This document shows, piece after piece, positions 23,187 to 30,868 of a DNA stretch of 37,748 bases. The translations under genes and the position numbers were made by a program. Each line of letters begins with the position of its first letter. The first letter of the stretch is position 1. The notes under the pieces were generated by a model, which saw nothing but the letters and a program-made list of their open reading frames with translations, was not told where the DNA came from and did not search any database. Source of the DNA: Bacteroides sp. (GTDB taxonomy: Bacteria; Bacteroidota; Bacteroidia; Bacteroidales; Bacteroidaceae); assembly GCA_019414665.1 (NCBI GenBank), contig DXLO01000027.1, forward strand, positions 1 to 37,748. Direction: 5' to 3'.

Positions 23187-23645
23187 TTAGCTTTGAATGG
23201 GTATTTCTTTTTTGATGCTCTGTTCCAGAGAGATCAGGGTCTCGGTAGCCGTAACGCCGGGAATTTCCTGAATCTTTGAGTTCAGCAAGTCCATCAAATG
23301 CTCGTTATCGCGTGAATAAAGTTTGGTCAGCATGGTATAGGGACCTGTAGTGAAGTGGCACTCCACAATTTCGGGAATCTTCTTCAGTTCTGCCACTACG
23401 TTTTTGTACATGGAACCTTTTTCCAGCTTGATTCCTACGTATGTACAGGTTCTATACCCTAAACTCTTAGGGTTCACATGATATCCTGAACCGATAATAA
23501 CTCCCAAATCAATTAATCTTTGCACACGCTGGTGAATGGCTGCGCGTGAAACTCCACATTCTGCTGCGACATCTTTAAACGGGATGCGGGCATTTTGGGA
23601 TATAATTTCTAGAATTTGTCTGTCGAGACTATCAATTTTCTCCAT
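23187..23645 (-). CDS. Lrp/AsnC-family transcription regulator
   Basis: The 152-residue protein has an N-terminal helix-turn-helix (about 5-50: LDRQILEIISQNARIPFKDVAAECGVSRAAIHQRVQRL) and a C-terminal RAM effector domain (about 65-145: YVGIKLEKGSMYKNVVAELKKIPEIVECHFTTGPYTMLTKLY). Such proteins form octamers and respond to amino acids or related metabolites. The neighbours give no clue to the ligand. A -7 box TATATTTG lies 34 bp upstream. Confidence 0.93.
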   Translation of the reverse strand: MEKIDSLDRQILEIISQNARIPFKDVAAECGVSRAAIHQRVQRLIDLGVIIGSGYHVNPKSLGYRTCTYVGIKLEKGSMYKNVVAELKKIPEIVECHFTTGPYTMLTKLYSRDNEHLMDLLNSKIQEIPGVTATETLISLEQSIKKEIPIQS

Positions 23646-23678
23646 AATATACCGATTTTAATGTTATCAATCTGTAAG

Positions 23679-23686
23679 CAAATATA
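23679..23686 (-). promoter_or_regulatory. -7 box of the Lrp-DUF4491 operon
   Basis: Minus-strand TATATTTG matches TAnnTTTG with a predicted leader of about 27 bases. No TTTG is found at the right distance upstream, so this is a partial match. Confidence 0.45.
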
Positions 23687-23761
23687 GGAATACTTTTTAA
23701 TTTATCTACTATTTTGCAAGAAAAAACAGGATTTCTTTGAAAAAAAGTGCAATAAGAGGAG

Positions 23762-24166
23762 CTAATCACCTATTTTCTTCTCTATTTCGCCGATTTTCCC
23801 TCTTCTTTCAAATGAGAAGGTATCGCTATGTGTATCTAAATAGTTCAACAGGAATAGCGATTTTCTTAACAAATATTTTTGTTCTTCGGACTCTTTCAAC
23901 AAAGCATCCTGATAGAGCAGTTCGGATAACATGTCGATGCGCGTGAGCAATTCCTCGCCACCATAGTTCTGTCCCATCTCGTTCAGTATATATTCCGCAT
24001 CTTGATCATAATAGAAGGTGGAAGGATGATTGAAGTAGGCACGATAAATGCTTTGAAGTTGCAATTGCAGCTCGGGACCGTCCTTTTTATCTCTTTCTTC
24101 TACCAACTTTTCCAATGCTTCGAAAAATTGTTGAAGCAACCGCATAATGTAATCTCTTTGCAGCAT
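23762..24166 (-). CDS. Hypothetical protein, all-helical (possibly DUF6483-like)
   Basis: The 134-residue charged, helix-rich protein begins MLQRDYIMRLLQQFFEALEKLVEE. That start recalls the DUF6483 group, but I am not sure of the match. There is no signal peptide or membrane helix. It starts 1 bp after the stop of the CorC/HlyC-type gene on the same strand, so it is translated from the same message and may work with it. No catalytic motif is visible. Confidence 0.65.
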   Translation of the reverse strand: MLQRDYIMRLLQQFFEALEKLVEERDKKDGPELQLQLQSIYRAYFNHPSTFYYDQDAEYILNEMGQNYGGEELLTRIDMLSELLYQDALLKESEEQKYLLRKSLFLLNYLDTHSDTFSFERRGKIGEIEKKIGD

Positions 24167-24167
24167 G

Positions 24168-25454
24168 TTAATTGTCCTCTTCGTTTTTATGGGTTAGTGT
24201 TACTAATACTTTATCTATCCGGGCTCCGTCCATGTCGACTATTTCCAGTGTGAAGTCATTCCATTCCATGGATTCACCGGTCTTGGGAATGTGGCCTAGT
24301 TGTTGCAGGATGAGGCCGCTCAACGTGTTGTAATTATAATCGGGGTATAAATCCTCCATTTCGAAATGACTCAGAAAGTCATAGAAAGAACATTGGCCGT
24401 CTATCAACCAGCTTCCGTCCTTGCGGGGAACGATATCGGGGTCTTCCGAGTCACTGGGCAAGGTGCCTACCAGGGCTTCCAGAATGTCCTTCATGGTGAT
24501 GATGCCTTGCAGACTGCCGAATTCATCACAGATTAATCCGTATTTGATGTTGTGCTGGCGTATTTGTTCCAATACTTTATATACATCCATGTTTTCGTGG
24601 AAGTATTGTGCCGGACGGATCACATCACGCAGATTGAATTCGCAACTGTTCAGCTTCCCGAAGAGGTCTTTCAGGTAAACTACTCCGATGATGTTGTCCA
24701 GGGTGTTTCCTTGAGTTACAGGGTAAACTTGGTACAGGTGTTGGCATACGATGTCATACAGCTGCTTGTTGTTCATGTCTATGTCAATGGATACGATGTC
24801 GCTGCGATAGGTCATGATGGTGTTGATACTGCGGTCGCCAAGAGAGAAGACGCGGTCCACAATATCCTGTTCCACTTCCTGCACTTCACCGTTCTCGGTT
24901 CCTTCGTCTATCATGGATTTGATTTCCTCTTCAGTCACTTTTTCTTCCGCTGTGTTGATATGCAGCAGGTTGAAGATAAGTGAAGTGCTTTTGGCAAGTA
25001 TCCATACAAAAGGAGAGGCGATGACGGACAGCCAGTACATGGGACGTGCCAATAGCTTGGCAGCACGGGTGGAGGCACTCATGCCAATGCGTTTGGGCAC
25101 CAGCTCGCCAAAGATAATAGTGAGGTAAGTGACCAGGATGACAATCAGGGTTTGAGCCAATAAATAGGCATATGTGGCGGGTACGCCGGCGTCAGTCAGT
25201 ATGTTCCCAAAATCGGTGGCCAGCACGTCGCCGGAGTAAATACCGGTCAATATACCAATCAGGGTGATTCCGATTTGGATGGTGGATAAAAACTTGTCCG
25301 GGTCATTGGCAAGCTTTAAAGCGATACGCGCTGTAGAGCTTCCATGACGGATATCATTGGACAAACTACTTTTACGCGCTGAGATCAGGGCGATTTCGGA
25401 CATGGCGAATACCCCGTTTAATAAGATAAGTGCGATAATAATGGCAATTTCCAT
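24168..25454 (-). CDS. CorC/HlyC-type membrane protein (DUF21-CBS-CorC)
   Basis: The 428-residue protein has four hydrophobic segments in the DUF21 (CNNM) domain (about 1-185: MEIAIIIALILLNGVFAMSEIAL... GELVPKRIG), a tandem CBS pair (about 205-325) and a C-terminal CorC_HlyC domain (about 345-425). Older annotation calls such proteins hemolysins; family work links them to Mg2+ or Co2+ transport or efflux. I start at the ATG at 25454. A frame from 25484 would begin with TTG inside the -7 promoter box, so it cannot be the start. The small hypothetical gene follows 1 bp downstream. Confidence 0.92.
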   Translation of the reverse strand: MEIAIIIALILLNGVFAMSEIALISARKSSLSNDIRHGSSTARIALKLANDPDKFLSTIQIGITLIGILTGIYSGDVLATDFGNILTDAGVPATYAYLLAQTLIVILVTYLTIIFGELVPKRIGMSASTRAAKLLARPMYWLSVIASPFVWILAKSTSLIFNLLHINTAEEKVTEEEIKSMIDEGTENGEVQEVEQDIVDRVFSLGDRSINTIMTYRSDIVSIDIDMNNKQLYDIVCQHLYQVYPVTQGNTLDNIIGVVYLKDLFGKLNSCEFNLRDVIRPAQYFHENMDVYKVLEQIRQHNIKYGLICDEFGSLQGIITMKDILEALVGTLPSDSEDPDIVPRKDGSWLIDGQCSFYDFLSHFEMEDLYPDYNYNTLSGLILQQLGHIPKTGESMEWNDFTLEIVDMDGARIDKVLVTLTHKNEEDN

Positions 25455-25481
25455 GTAAGAATTTACGTTTTGTTTTGCTAA

Positions 25482-25489
25482 CAAATGTA
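25482..25489 (-). promoter_or_regulatory. -7 box of the CorC/HlyC-type gene
   Basis: Minus-strand TACATTTG fits the consensus and places transcription near 25475, about 21 bases before the ATG at 25454. This decides the start in favour of MEIAIII over the longer frame. Confidence 0.55.
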
Positions 25490-25552
25490 CTAAGAATTGT
25501 GTTTTCTCTTTCTTCTTTTAGATTTAATTAATGAATTATCTGTCATTTGCGC

Positions 25553-25560
25553 TATCTTTG
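25553..25560 (+). promoter_or_regulatory. -7 box of the NUDIX gene
   Basis: TATCTTTG exactly fits TAnnTTTG, 28 bp before the start at 25589, and a GAAAGGAG Shine-Dalgarno-like stretch follows at about 25576. This is a notably strong ribosome site for this phylum. A -33 TTTG is not evident. Confidence 0.5.
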
Positions 25561-25588
25561 CGGTGTCTATACTTAGAAAGGAGTAATT

Positions 25589-26113
25589 ATGCATCCGTTG
25601 GAACTATTCAAATATTGTCCGAAGTGTGGTTCGCCGCACTTTGAAGTGAACAATGAGAAATCAAAGCGTTGTGCCGATTGTGGCTTTGTGTATTATTTTA
25701 ATTCCAGTGCCGCTACTGTAGCTTTTATCTTGAATGATAAGAATGAGTTGTTGGTGTGCCGCAGGGGAAAAGAACCGGCGAAGGGAACATTGGACCTGTC
25801 CGGCGGGTTTATTGATATGCATGAGACCGGCGAGGAAGGTGTGGCACGCGAGGTGTTGGAAGAAACCGGTTTGCAGGTGGAGGAGGCTGTTTATCAGTTC
25901 TCATTGCCCAACACTTATCTTTATTCAGGATTTCTGGTACATACATTGGATCTGTTCTTTCTTTGTAAAGTGAAAGATACCAGCCGGATAAAGGCGATGG
26001 ATGATGTGGCGGAGTCTTTCTGGCTTCCCTTGAATGAAGTGAATCCCGAAGAATTCGGGCTGGATTCTGTGCGTGAAGGAGTCCGGCGTTTTTTGAAAGA
26101 ACATAAACTTTAA
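25589..26113 (+). CDS. NUDIX hydrolase with N-terminal zinc ribbon
   Basis: The 174-residue protein has a zinc ribbon with Cys10, Cys13, Cys28 and Cys31, followed by a NUDIX fold with a complete box at 73-95 (Gly73, Glu79, Arg87-Glu88, Glu91-Glu92, Gly94). The zinc-ribbon arrangement recalls NudC-type enzymes, but the protein is much shorter and lacks the NudC middle domain. The substrate (NAD(H), capped RNA or another nucleoside diphosphate) cannot be told from the sequence. The TPR gene starts 9 bp downstream, so the two may share a transcript. Confidence 0.9.
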   Translation: MHPLELFKYCPKCGSPHFEVNNEKSKRCADCGFVYYFNSSAATVAFILNDKNELLVCRRGKEPAKGTLDLSGGFIDMHETGEEGVAREVLEETGLQVEEAVYQFSLPNTYLYSGFLVHTLDLFFLCKVKDTSRIKAMDDVAESFWLPLNEVNPEEFGLDSVREGVRRFLKEHKL

Positions 26114-26122
26114 TGATAAGAT

Positions 26123-29026
26123 ATGAAAAGAAAAACCTTATTGATGGCCGCATTGATGGGAGGCTGTTCCTTGCAGGGAATGGCGCAGCAGATCACTCCC
26201 AAGGATGTGGCAGGTGACAAGGAATATAACCGGGTATGCCGGGAATATGAGTTGAAAGGTGGGGACAGCATGGAGCTGTTACAGGCTTATCTGGACAAAT
26301 ATCCTGATTCCCGCCATAAAAACAGGGTGCTGTCACTGATTGCCTCTGCTTATTTTATGGAGGGAAAATACAAGGAGGCCATTGCCCTGTTCCGGTCGTG
26401 TGATCTGGAGGCTTTGCCTGATAAGGAAAGAGATGATTGTGCCATGCGTCTGGCCACCTCTTATTTGAAAGAAGACAATCTGCGTGAAGCGGCTGTATGG
26501 TTTACCTTGCTGAAAGAGGTAAGCCCATTATATCAGGATGACGCTGTCTATAATCTGGCTTATATTGATTATGTGGAGAAACGCTATGACAAGGCGCTGA
26601 AAAGTTTCCAGTCTTTGCAGAATGATGCCGTATATGCAGCATTGGTTCCTTATTATATAGGAGAGATTTATTTGGTGAAAGGAAATTATCAGCAGGCCCG
26701 TACTGTGGCAAAAGCGTATCTGGAGCAATATCCGGCTAAAAAGGATGTTCCTCAGATGGAACGGATTTGGGGAGAGGCTTGTTTCGGATTGAATGATTAC
26801 CAAGCGGCGATACCTCCTTTGGAAAGATACCGTGAAAGTGTTTCCCACCCGCAACGTAAGCCTTTGTATGAACTCGGTATGAGTTATTATTATACTGGTG
26901 TTTATTCCAAGGCTGCCGCTACTTTGGGGGAAATGGCTTCGGTACATGATGCCTTGTCACAGAATGCTTATCTACACATGGGGCTGGCTTATTTGAACTT
27001 GAAGGAGAGGAACAGGGCACGCATGGCATTCGAGCAGGCTGCCAATTTCAGTTTTGATCCGAAAGTAAAGGAACAGGCTCTTTATAATTATGCTTTGTGT
27101 ATTCATGAAACCTCTTATTCTCCATTTGCCGAATCGGTAACCGTGTTTGAGCGTTTTCTGAATGAGTTCCCGAATTCACCTTATACGGAGCGTGTCAATG
27201 ATTATTTGATAGAGGTGTATATGAATACCCGCAGTTATGAAGCTGCTTTAAAATCTATAGCAAAGATTGAGCATCCGGGCACACGCATTATGGAGGCCAA
27301 GCAGAAGATTTTGTTCCGGCTGGGCACACAGGCATTTGCGAATGCCCGTTTCCAGGAGGCTCTGGAGTTCTTCAACCAATCGCTTGCTGTGGGGCAATAC
27401 AATCAGGCGACAAAGGCGGACGCTTATTTCTGGAGGGGGGAATCCAATTATCGTCTGGACCGTTTTCCGCAGGCGGGTAACGATTACCGCTTGTATCTGG
27501 AATTTGCCACCAGCAAGAACGGACAGGAATATGGTTTGGCGCTCTATAACTTGGGATATACTTATTTCAAACAGAAAAATTATGGAAATGCGGGCACTTG
27601 GTTTACCCGTTTTGTGGACAGGGGAAGTATCAATGAACGCACCATGCAGGCAGATGCCTATAACCGCATAGGTGACTGCAACTTCTATGACCGCCGTTTT
27701 GAGCAGGCTCGTCAGGATTATGCCCGTGCGGTGGAGATTGATCCGTCACTGGGGGATTACTCTTTGTATCAGGAGGCGTTTGTGCGTGGTTTGCAACGTG
27801 ATTACAATGGAAAAGTGCAGACGTTGAACCGCTTGATTTCGGATTATCCGGAATCACAATACATGGATGATGCCCTTTACGAGCAGGGACGTGCTTTTGT
27901 GCAGATGGAGGATAATGCCAATGCCATTGCCCGTTTCAATATTCTGGTGAAGAAATTTCCGGAGAGCAATGTCGCACGGCGGGCGGCTAACGAGATCGGT
28001 TTGCTATACTATCAGGATGACAAGTATCCTGAAGCCATCCAGGCTTATAAGCAGGTCATAGCCGGTTATCCGGGCAGTGAGGAGGCGCGTTTGGCGCAGC
28101 GTGACTTGAAATCGATCTATATTGATTTGAATAAGGTGGATGAGTATGCCAATTTTGCTTCAACTATCCCCGGCGGTGCCAACTTTGATGTGAATGAGCG
28201 TGACTCATTGACCTATGTGGCTGCCGAAAGGGTATATATGCGGGGTGAGGTCGCCGAGGCCCGCAACAGCTTTACCCGTTATTTACAGACTTTCCCCGAA
28301 GGTGCTTTCAGTCTGAATGCCAACTATTATATCGGTTTGATAGACTATAATCAGAAAGCCTATGAAAGTGCAGCCCGGCATTTGGATAAAGTATTGGAAT
28401 ATCCCAACAACAAATATTCTGAAGATGCCATGTTGATGGGGGCCGAAATGGCTTATACGGCGAAGGATTATGAAAAAGCCTTGCATATTTACAAGCAATT
28501 GAAAGATAAAGCCGCTTCTATGGAGCGTCGCCGGCTTGCAAAAACCGGAATGTTACGCAGTGCGCATATGCTGGGAAATGAGGAAGAGATTATCTTTGCC
28601 GCAACAGATTTGCTGGCCGATACTAAACTGGCGCCGGAATTGTCTAACGAGGCACATTATTACCGTGCAAAAGCTTATTTGGATGCCGGCAAGACGGATG
28701 GAGCTATGGAAGATTTGAAGGTCTTGGCGAAAGACACCCGTAATGTATATGGAGCGGAGGCCAAATATAAAGTCGCCCAGATTTACTTTGACGGCGGACA
28801 AACGGATAAGGCGGAGCAGGAGGTGCTGAATTACATTGAGGTAAGTACACCGCATACCTATTGGCTGGCACGCAGCTTTGTGTTATTGGCTGATGTGTAT
28901 ATGAAGTTGGGGCGTAACTTGGATGCTAAACAATATTTGCTTTCATTGAAGCAGAACTATCAGGCCGATGATGATATTGCCGGAATGATTGAAAGCAGAC
29001 TGGAGAAATTGAAAACAGAGAATTAA
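26123..29026 (+). CDS. Large exported tetratricopeptide-repeat protein
   Basis: The 967-residue protein has a signal peptide ending near GMAQ (residue 21), then tandem TPR-like helix pairs through almost its whole length. The clear units have the form Y-x-x-G-x-x-x-x-x-x-x-x-x-A-x-x-x-F-x-x-x-x-x-x-x-P (for example YFMEGKYKEAIALFRSC, YFKQKNYGNAGTWFTRFV, YYQDDKYPEAIQAYKQVIAGYPG). It is probably a periplasmic scaffold. The barrel gene begins 23 bp downstream and is probably its partner. This TPR-barrel pair next to topA is, from memory, common in Bacteroidales, but I know of no assigned function. Confidence 0.85.
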   Translation: MKRKTLLMAALMGGCSLQGMAQQITPKDVAGDKEYNRVCREYELKGGDSMELLQAYLDKYPDSRHKNRVLSLIASAYFMEGKYKEAIALFRSCDLEALPDKERDDCAMRLATSYLKEDNLREAAVWFTLLKEVSPLYQDDAVYNLAYIDYVEKRYDKALKSFQSLQNDAVYAALVPYYIGEIYLVKGNYQQARTVAKAYLEQYPAKKDVPQMERIWGEACFGLNDYQAAIPPLERYRESVSHPQRKPLYELGMSYYYTGVYSKAAATLGEMASVHDALSQNAYLHMGLAYLNLKERNRARMAFEQAANFSFDPKVKEQALYNYALCIHETSYSPFAESVTVFERFLNEFPNSPYTERVNDYLIEVYMNTRSYEAALKSIAKIEHPGTRIMEAKQKILFRLGTQAFANARFQEALEFFNQSLAVGQYNQATKADAYFWRGESNYRLDRFPQAGNDYRLYLEFATSKNGQEYGLALYNLGYTYFKQKNYGNAGTWFTRFVDRGSINERTMQADAYNRIGDCNFYDRRFEQARQDYARAVEIDPSLGDYSLYQEAFVRGLQRDYNGKVQTLNRLISDYPESQYMDDALYEQGRAFVQMEDNANAIARFNILVKKFPESNVARRAANEIGLLYYQDDKYPEAIQAYKQVIAGYPGSEEARLAQRDLKSIYIDLNKVDEYANFASTIPGGANFDVNERDSLTYVAAERVYMRGEVAEARNSFTRYLQTFPEGAFSLNANYYIGLIDYNQKAYESAARHLDKVLEYPNNKYSEDAMLMGAEMAYTAKDYEKALHIYKQLKDKAASMERRRLAKTGMLRSAHMLGNEEEIIFAATDLLADTKLAPELSNEAHYYRAKAYLDAGKTDGAMEDLKVLAKDTRNVYGAEAKYKVAQIYFDGGQTDKAEQEVLNYIEVSTPHTYWLARSFVLLADVYMKLGRNLDAKQYLLSLKQNYQADDDIAGMIESRLEKLKTEN

Positions 29027-29049
29027 AAATTAAAAAATAAGTGCTGAAT

Positions 29050-30747
29050 ATGATAAGTAAGAAATTGTCAATTGTTCATTGTCAATTGTCCATTATATTG
29101 GCTTTTTTGCCTCTGTCTGTTGCATATGCGCAGCAAGATAGTACGTTGAACCGCACTGTGGTGGTAGAGAATGAGTATAATCCCAATATCATGGATGCCT
29201 CAAAGATTAATGTCCTGCCTAGGGTGGAGGAGCCGGCTGTAATGAAGAAAGGCATAGAATATGCTACAGCCTTGCGCCCTGTTTCGGCCTGGACGTATGA
29301 AAGTATGTCTCCTATAACCCGTGAATGGGCTATGAACCGCGCGAAACGTGGATATGTCCGTGCCGGATATGGAAATTATGGGAATGTGGATTTTAAGGCT
29401 GGGTATCTGTGGGATATCACCGGAAAGGACCGTCTGAAAGTCGGGGTATCTCTGGATGGCATGAACGGAAAGCTGAAGCATTGGAATGCTGAGGATTGGA
29501 AATCACGTTTTTATTCTACTGAGTTCCGTTTGGACTATTCTCATGATTTCAGCAAGGTAACTTTGAATTTAGGTGGCGGCCTGCAATCACAAGTGTTTAA
29601 CTATATGCCTGATTCCGAAATGCATACGGCTTCTGCCAGAGCTACTGATAAACAGCATCATACTTTAGGCGATTTTCACATAGGTGTTTCTTCCAGAGAT
29701 GAATCGCTTCCTTTGCAATTCACTTTGCAGACCGGATTGAAGTATTTTGGTATCAAATATCCGCTGGATTATTCAGGCAATGCATCTACAGGTAAGGAGA
29801 AGATTGTCCACACTGAAGGAGATGTATGGGGCAAGCTGGATAATGAGCAACGGGTAGGCATCCGTTTCGAGATGGATAACCTGTTTTATTCTTCGGACAG
29901 TTTAATGGGCAACTATACTTCACTGGGTTTGAATCCTTATTATATGTTGGAAAGTGATGACTGGCGGGTCCGTGTCGGTGCTCATGTGGATTGGCAGTCG
30001 GGAGAGGACAGTGGTATTGATGTGTCTCCTGACGTGAAAGCCGAATACTTGTTCTCGGAGAGTTATGTGCTTTATTTACATGCGCTGGGAGGGCGTGAAC
30101 TGAATGATTATCGCCGGTTGAATGCTTTTTCACCTTATTGGTCTTTAAACGCCCGGATGCCTTCTACCTATGTGCCACTGAATGCTACATTGGGTTTTAA
30201 AGCATCTCCGGTAAATGGTTTGTGGTTTAATGTCTTTGGTGGATATCGGATCAGTAAAGATGAGTTGTTTTGCAATCTGGTGGATGCGGACGGGTATTAT
30301 TTTACTCATTTCTTGCAGGATAAAGCGAAAACCGCGTATGGAGGTGCTGAATTGAAATACGGTTATAAGGACTGGTTTGACGCTTCATTGAAAGGTACAT
30401 TTTATAGCTGGAAGACAGACAATGAAAATGAAGAGCTGTATTTAGTGACCAAGCCCAAGTTTGAATTGAATTTCTATGCTGAGGCTAAGGTTTTTGAAGG
30501 ATTGAAGGTTAATTTGGGCTATGAATATGTACAGCGGAAAGAATATGTGATAGAAGAAGGGAATAGCAGCAAGGATTTTGGTTTGGGCAATATCAGCAAT
30601 TTGAGTGTGGGAGCCAGTTATACTTTCCTGAAAGATCTGTCTGTTTTTGGGCGTGTGAATAATCTGTTGAATAAACAATATTATTATGAGTACGGCTATC
30701 CTGCTGAAAAACTGAATGTTCTAGCCGGGCTTTCTTTGGCTTTTTAG
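29050..30747 (+). CDS. Outer-membrane beta-barrel protein without an obvious plug, partner of the TPR protein
   Basis: I start at the ATG at 29050, since a GTG three codons earlier has no better support. The 565-residue protein has a signal peptide ending AYAQQ. A conserved-looking segment VVVENEYNPNIMDASKINVLPRVEEP follows, then barrel strands of the TonB-receptor type. It ends with VGASYTFLKDLSVFGRVNNLLNKQYYYEYGYPAEKLNVLAGLSLAF, a classical receptor C-terminus. No plug domain is visible and the length is short for a TonB receptor. The codons for its signal peptide lie in an AATTGTCAATTGT microrepeat. It probably works with the TPR protein in the envelope. Confidence 0.82.
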   Translation: MISKKLSIVHCQLSIILAFLPLSVAYAQQDSTLNRTVVVENEYNPNIMDASKINVLPRVEEPAVMKKGIEYATALRPVSAWTYESMSPITREWAMNRAKRGYVRAGYGNYGNVDFKAGYLWDITGKDRLKVGVSLDGMNGKLKHWNAEDWKSRFYSTEFRLDYSHDFSKVTLNLGGGLQSQVFNYMPDSEMHTASARATDKQHHTLGDFHIGVSSRDESLPLQFTLQTGLKYFGIKYPLDYSGNASTGKEKIVHTEGDVWGKLDNEQRVGIRFEMDNLFYSSDSLMGNYTSLGLNPYYMLESDDWRVRVGAHVDWQSGEDSGIDVSPDVKAEYLFSESYVLYLHALGGRELNDYRRLNAFSPYWSLNARMPSTYVPLNATLGFKASPVNGLWFNVFGGYRISKDELFCNLVDADGYYFTHFLQDKAKTAYGGAELKYGYKDWFDASLKGTFYSWKTDNENEELYLVTKPKFELNFYAEAKVFEGLKVNLGYEYVQRKEYVIEEGNSSKDFGLGNISNLSVGASYTFLKDLSVFGRVNNLLNKQYYYEYGYPAEKLNVLAGLSLAF

Positions 30748-30787
30748 TTAAATAGGCACTCGGAAAGGACTTTTTTAAGAAAAAAAA

Positions 30788-30831
30788 GCAGAAACATACC
30801 TTATTATATAGGTGTGCTTCTGCTTTTTTTC
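30788..30831 (+). terminator. Intrinsic terminator after the TPR-barrel pair
   Basis: GCAGAAACATACC (30788-30800) pairs with GGTGTGCTTCTGC (30811-30823) with two imperfect positions, and is followed by an eight-T tract. The topA promoter box starts at the next base (30832). Confidence 0.8.
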
Positions 30832-30839
30832 TACTTTTG
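30832..30839 (+). promoter_or_regulatory. -7 box of topA
   Basis: TACTTTTG fits TAnnTTTG and begins directly after the T tract of the upstream terminator. The start is predicted near 30846, 23 bases before the ATG at 30869. The -33 region falls within the terminator hairpin and has no TTTG. Confidence 0.5.
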
Positions 30840-30868
30840 CCCCAAAATAAAATGGAATACATAGTATT

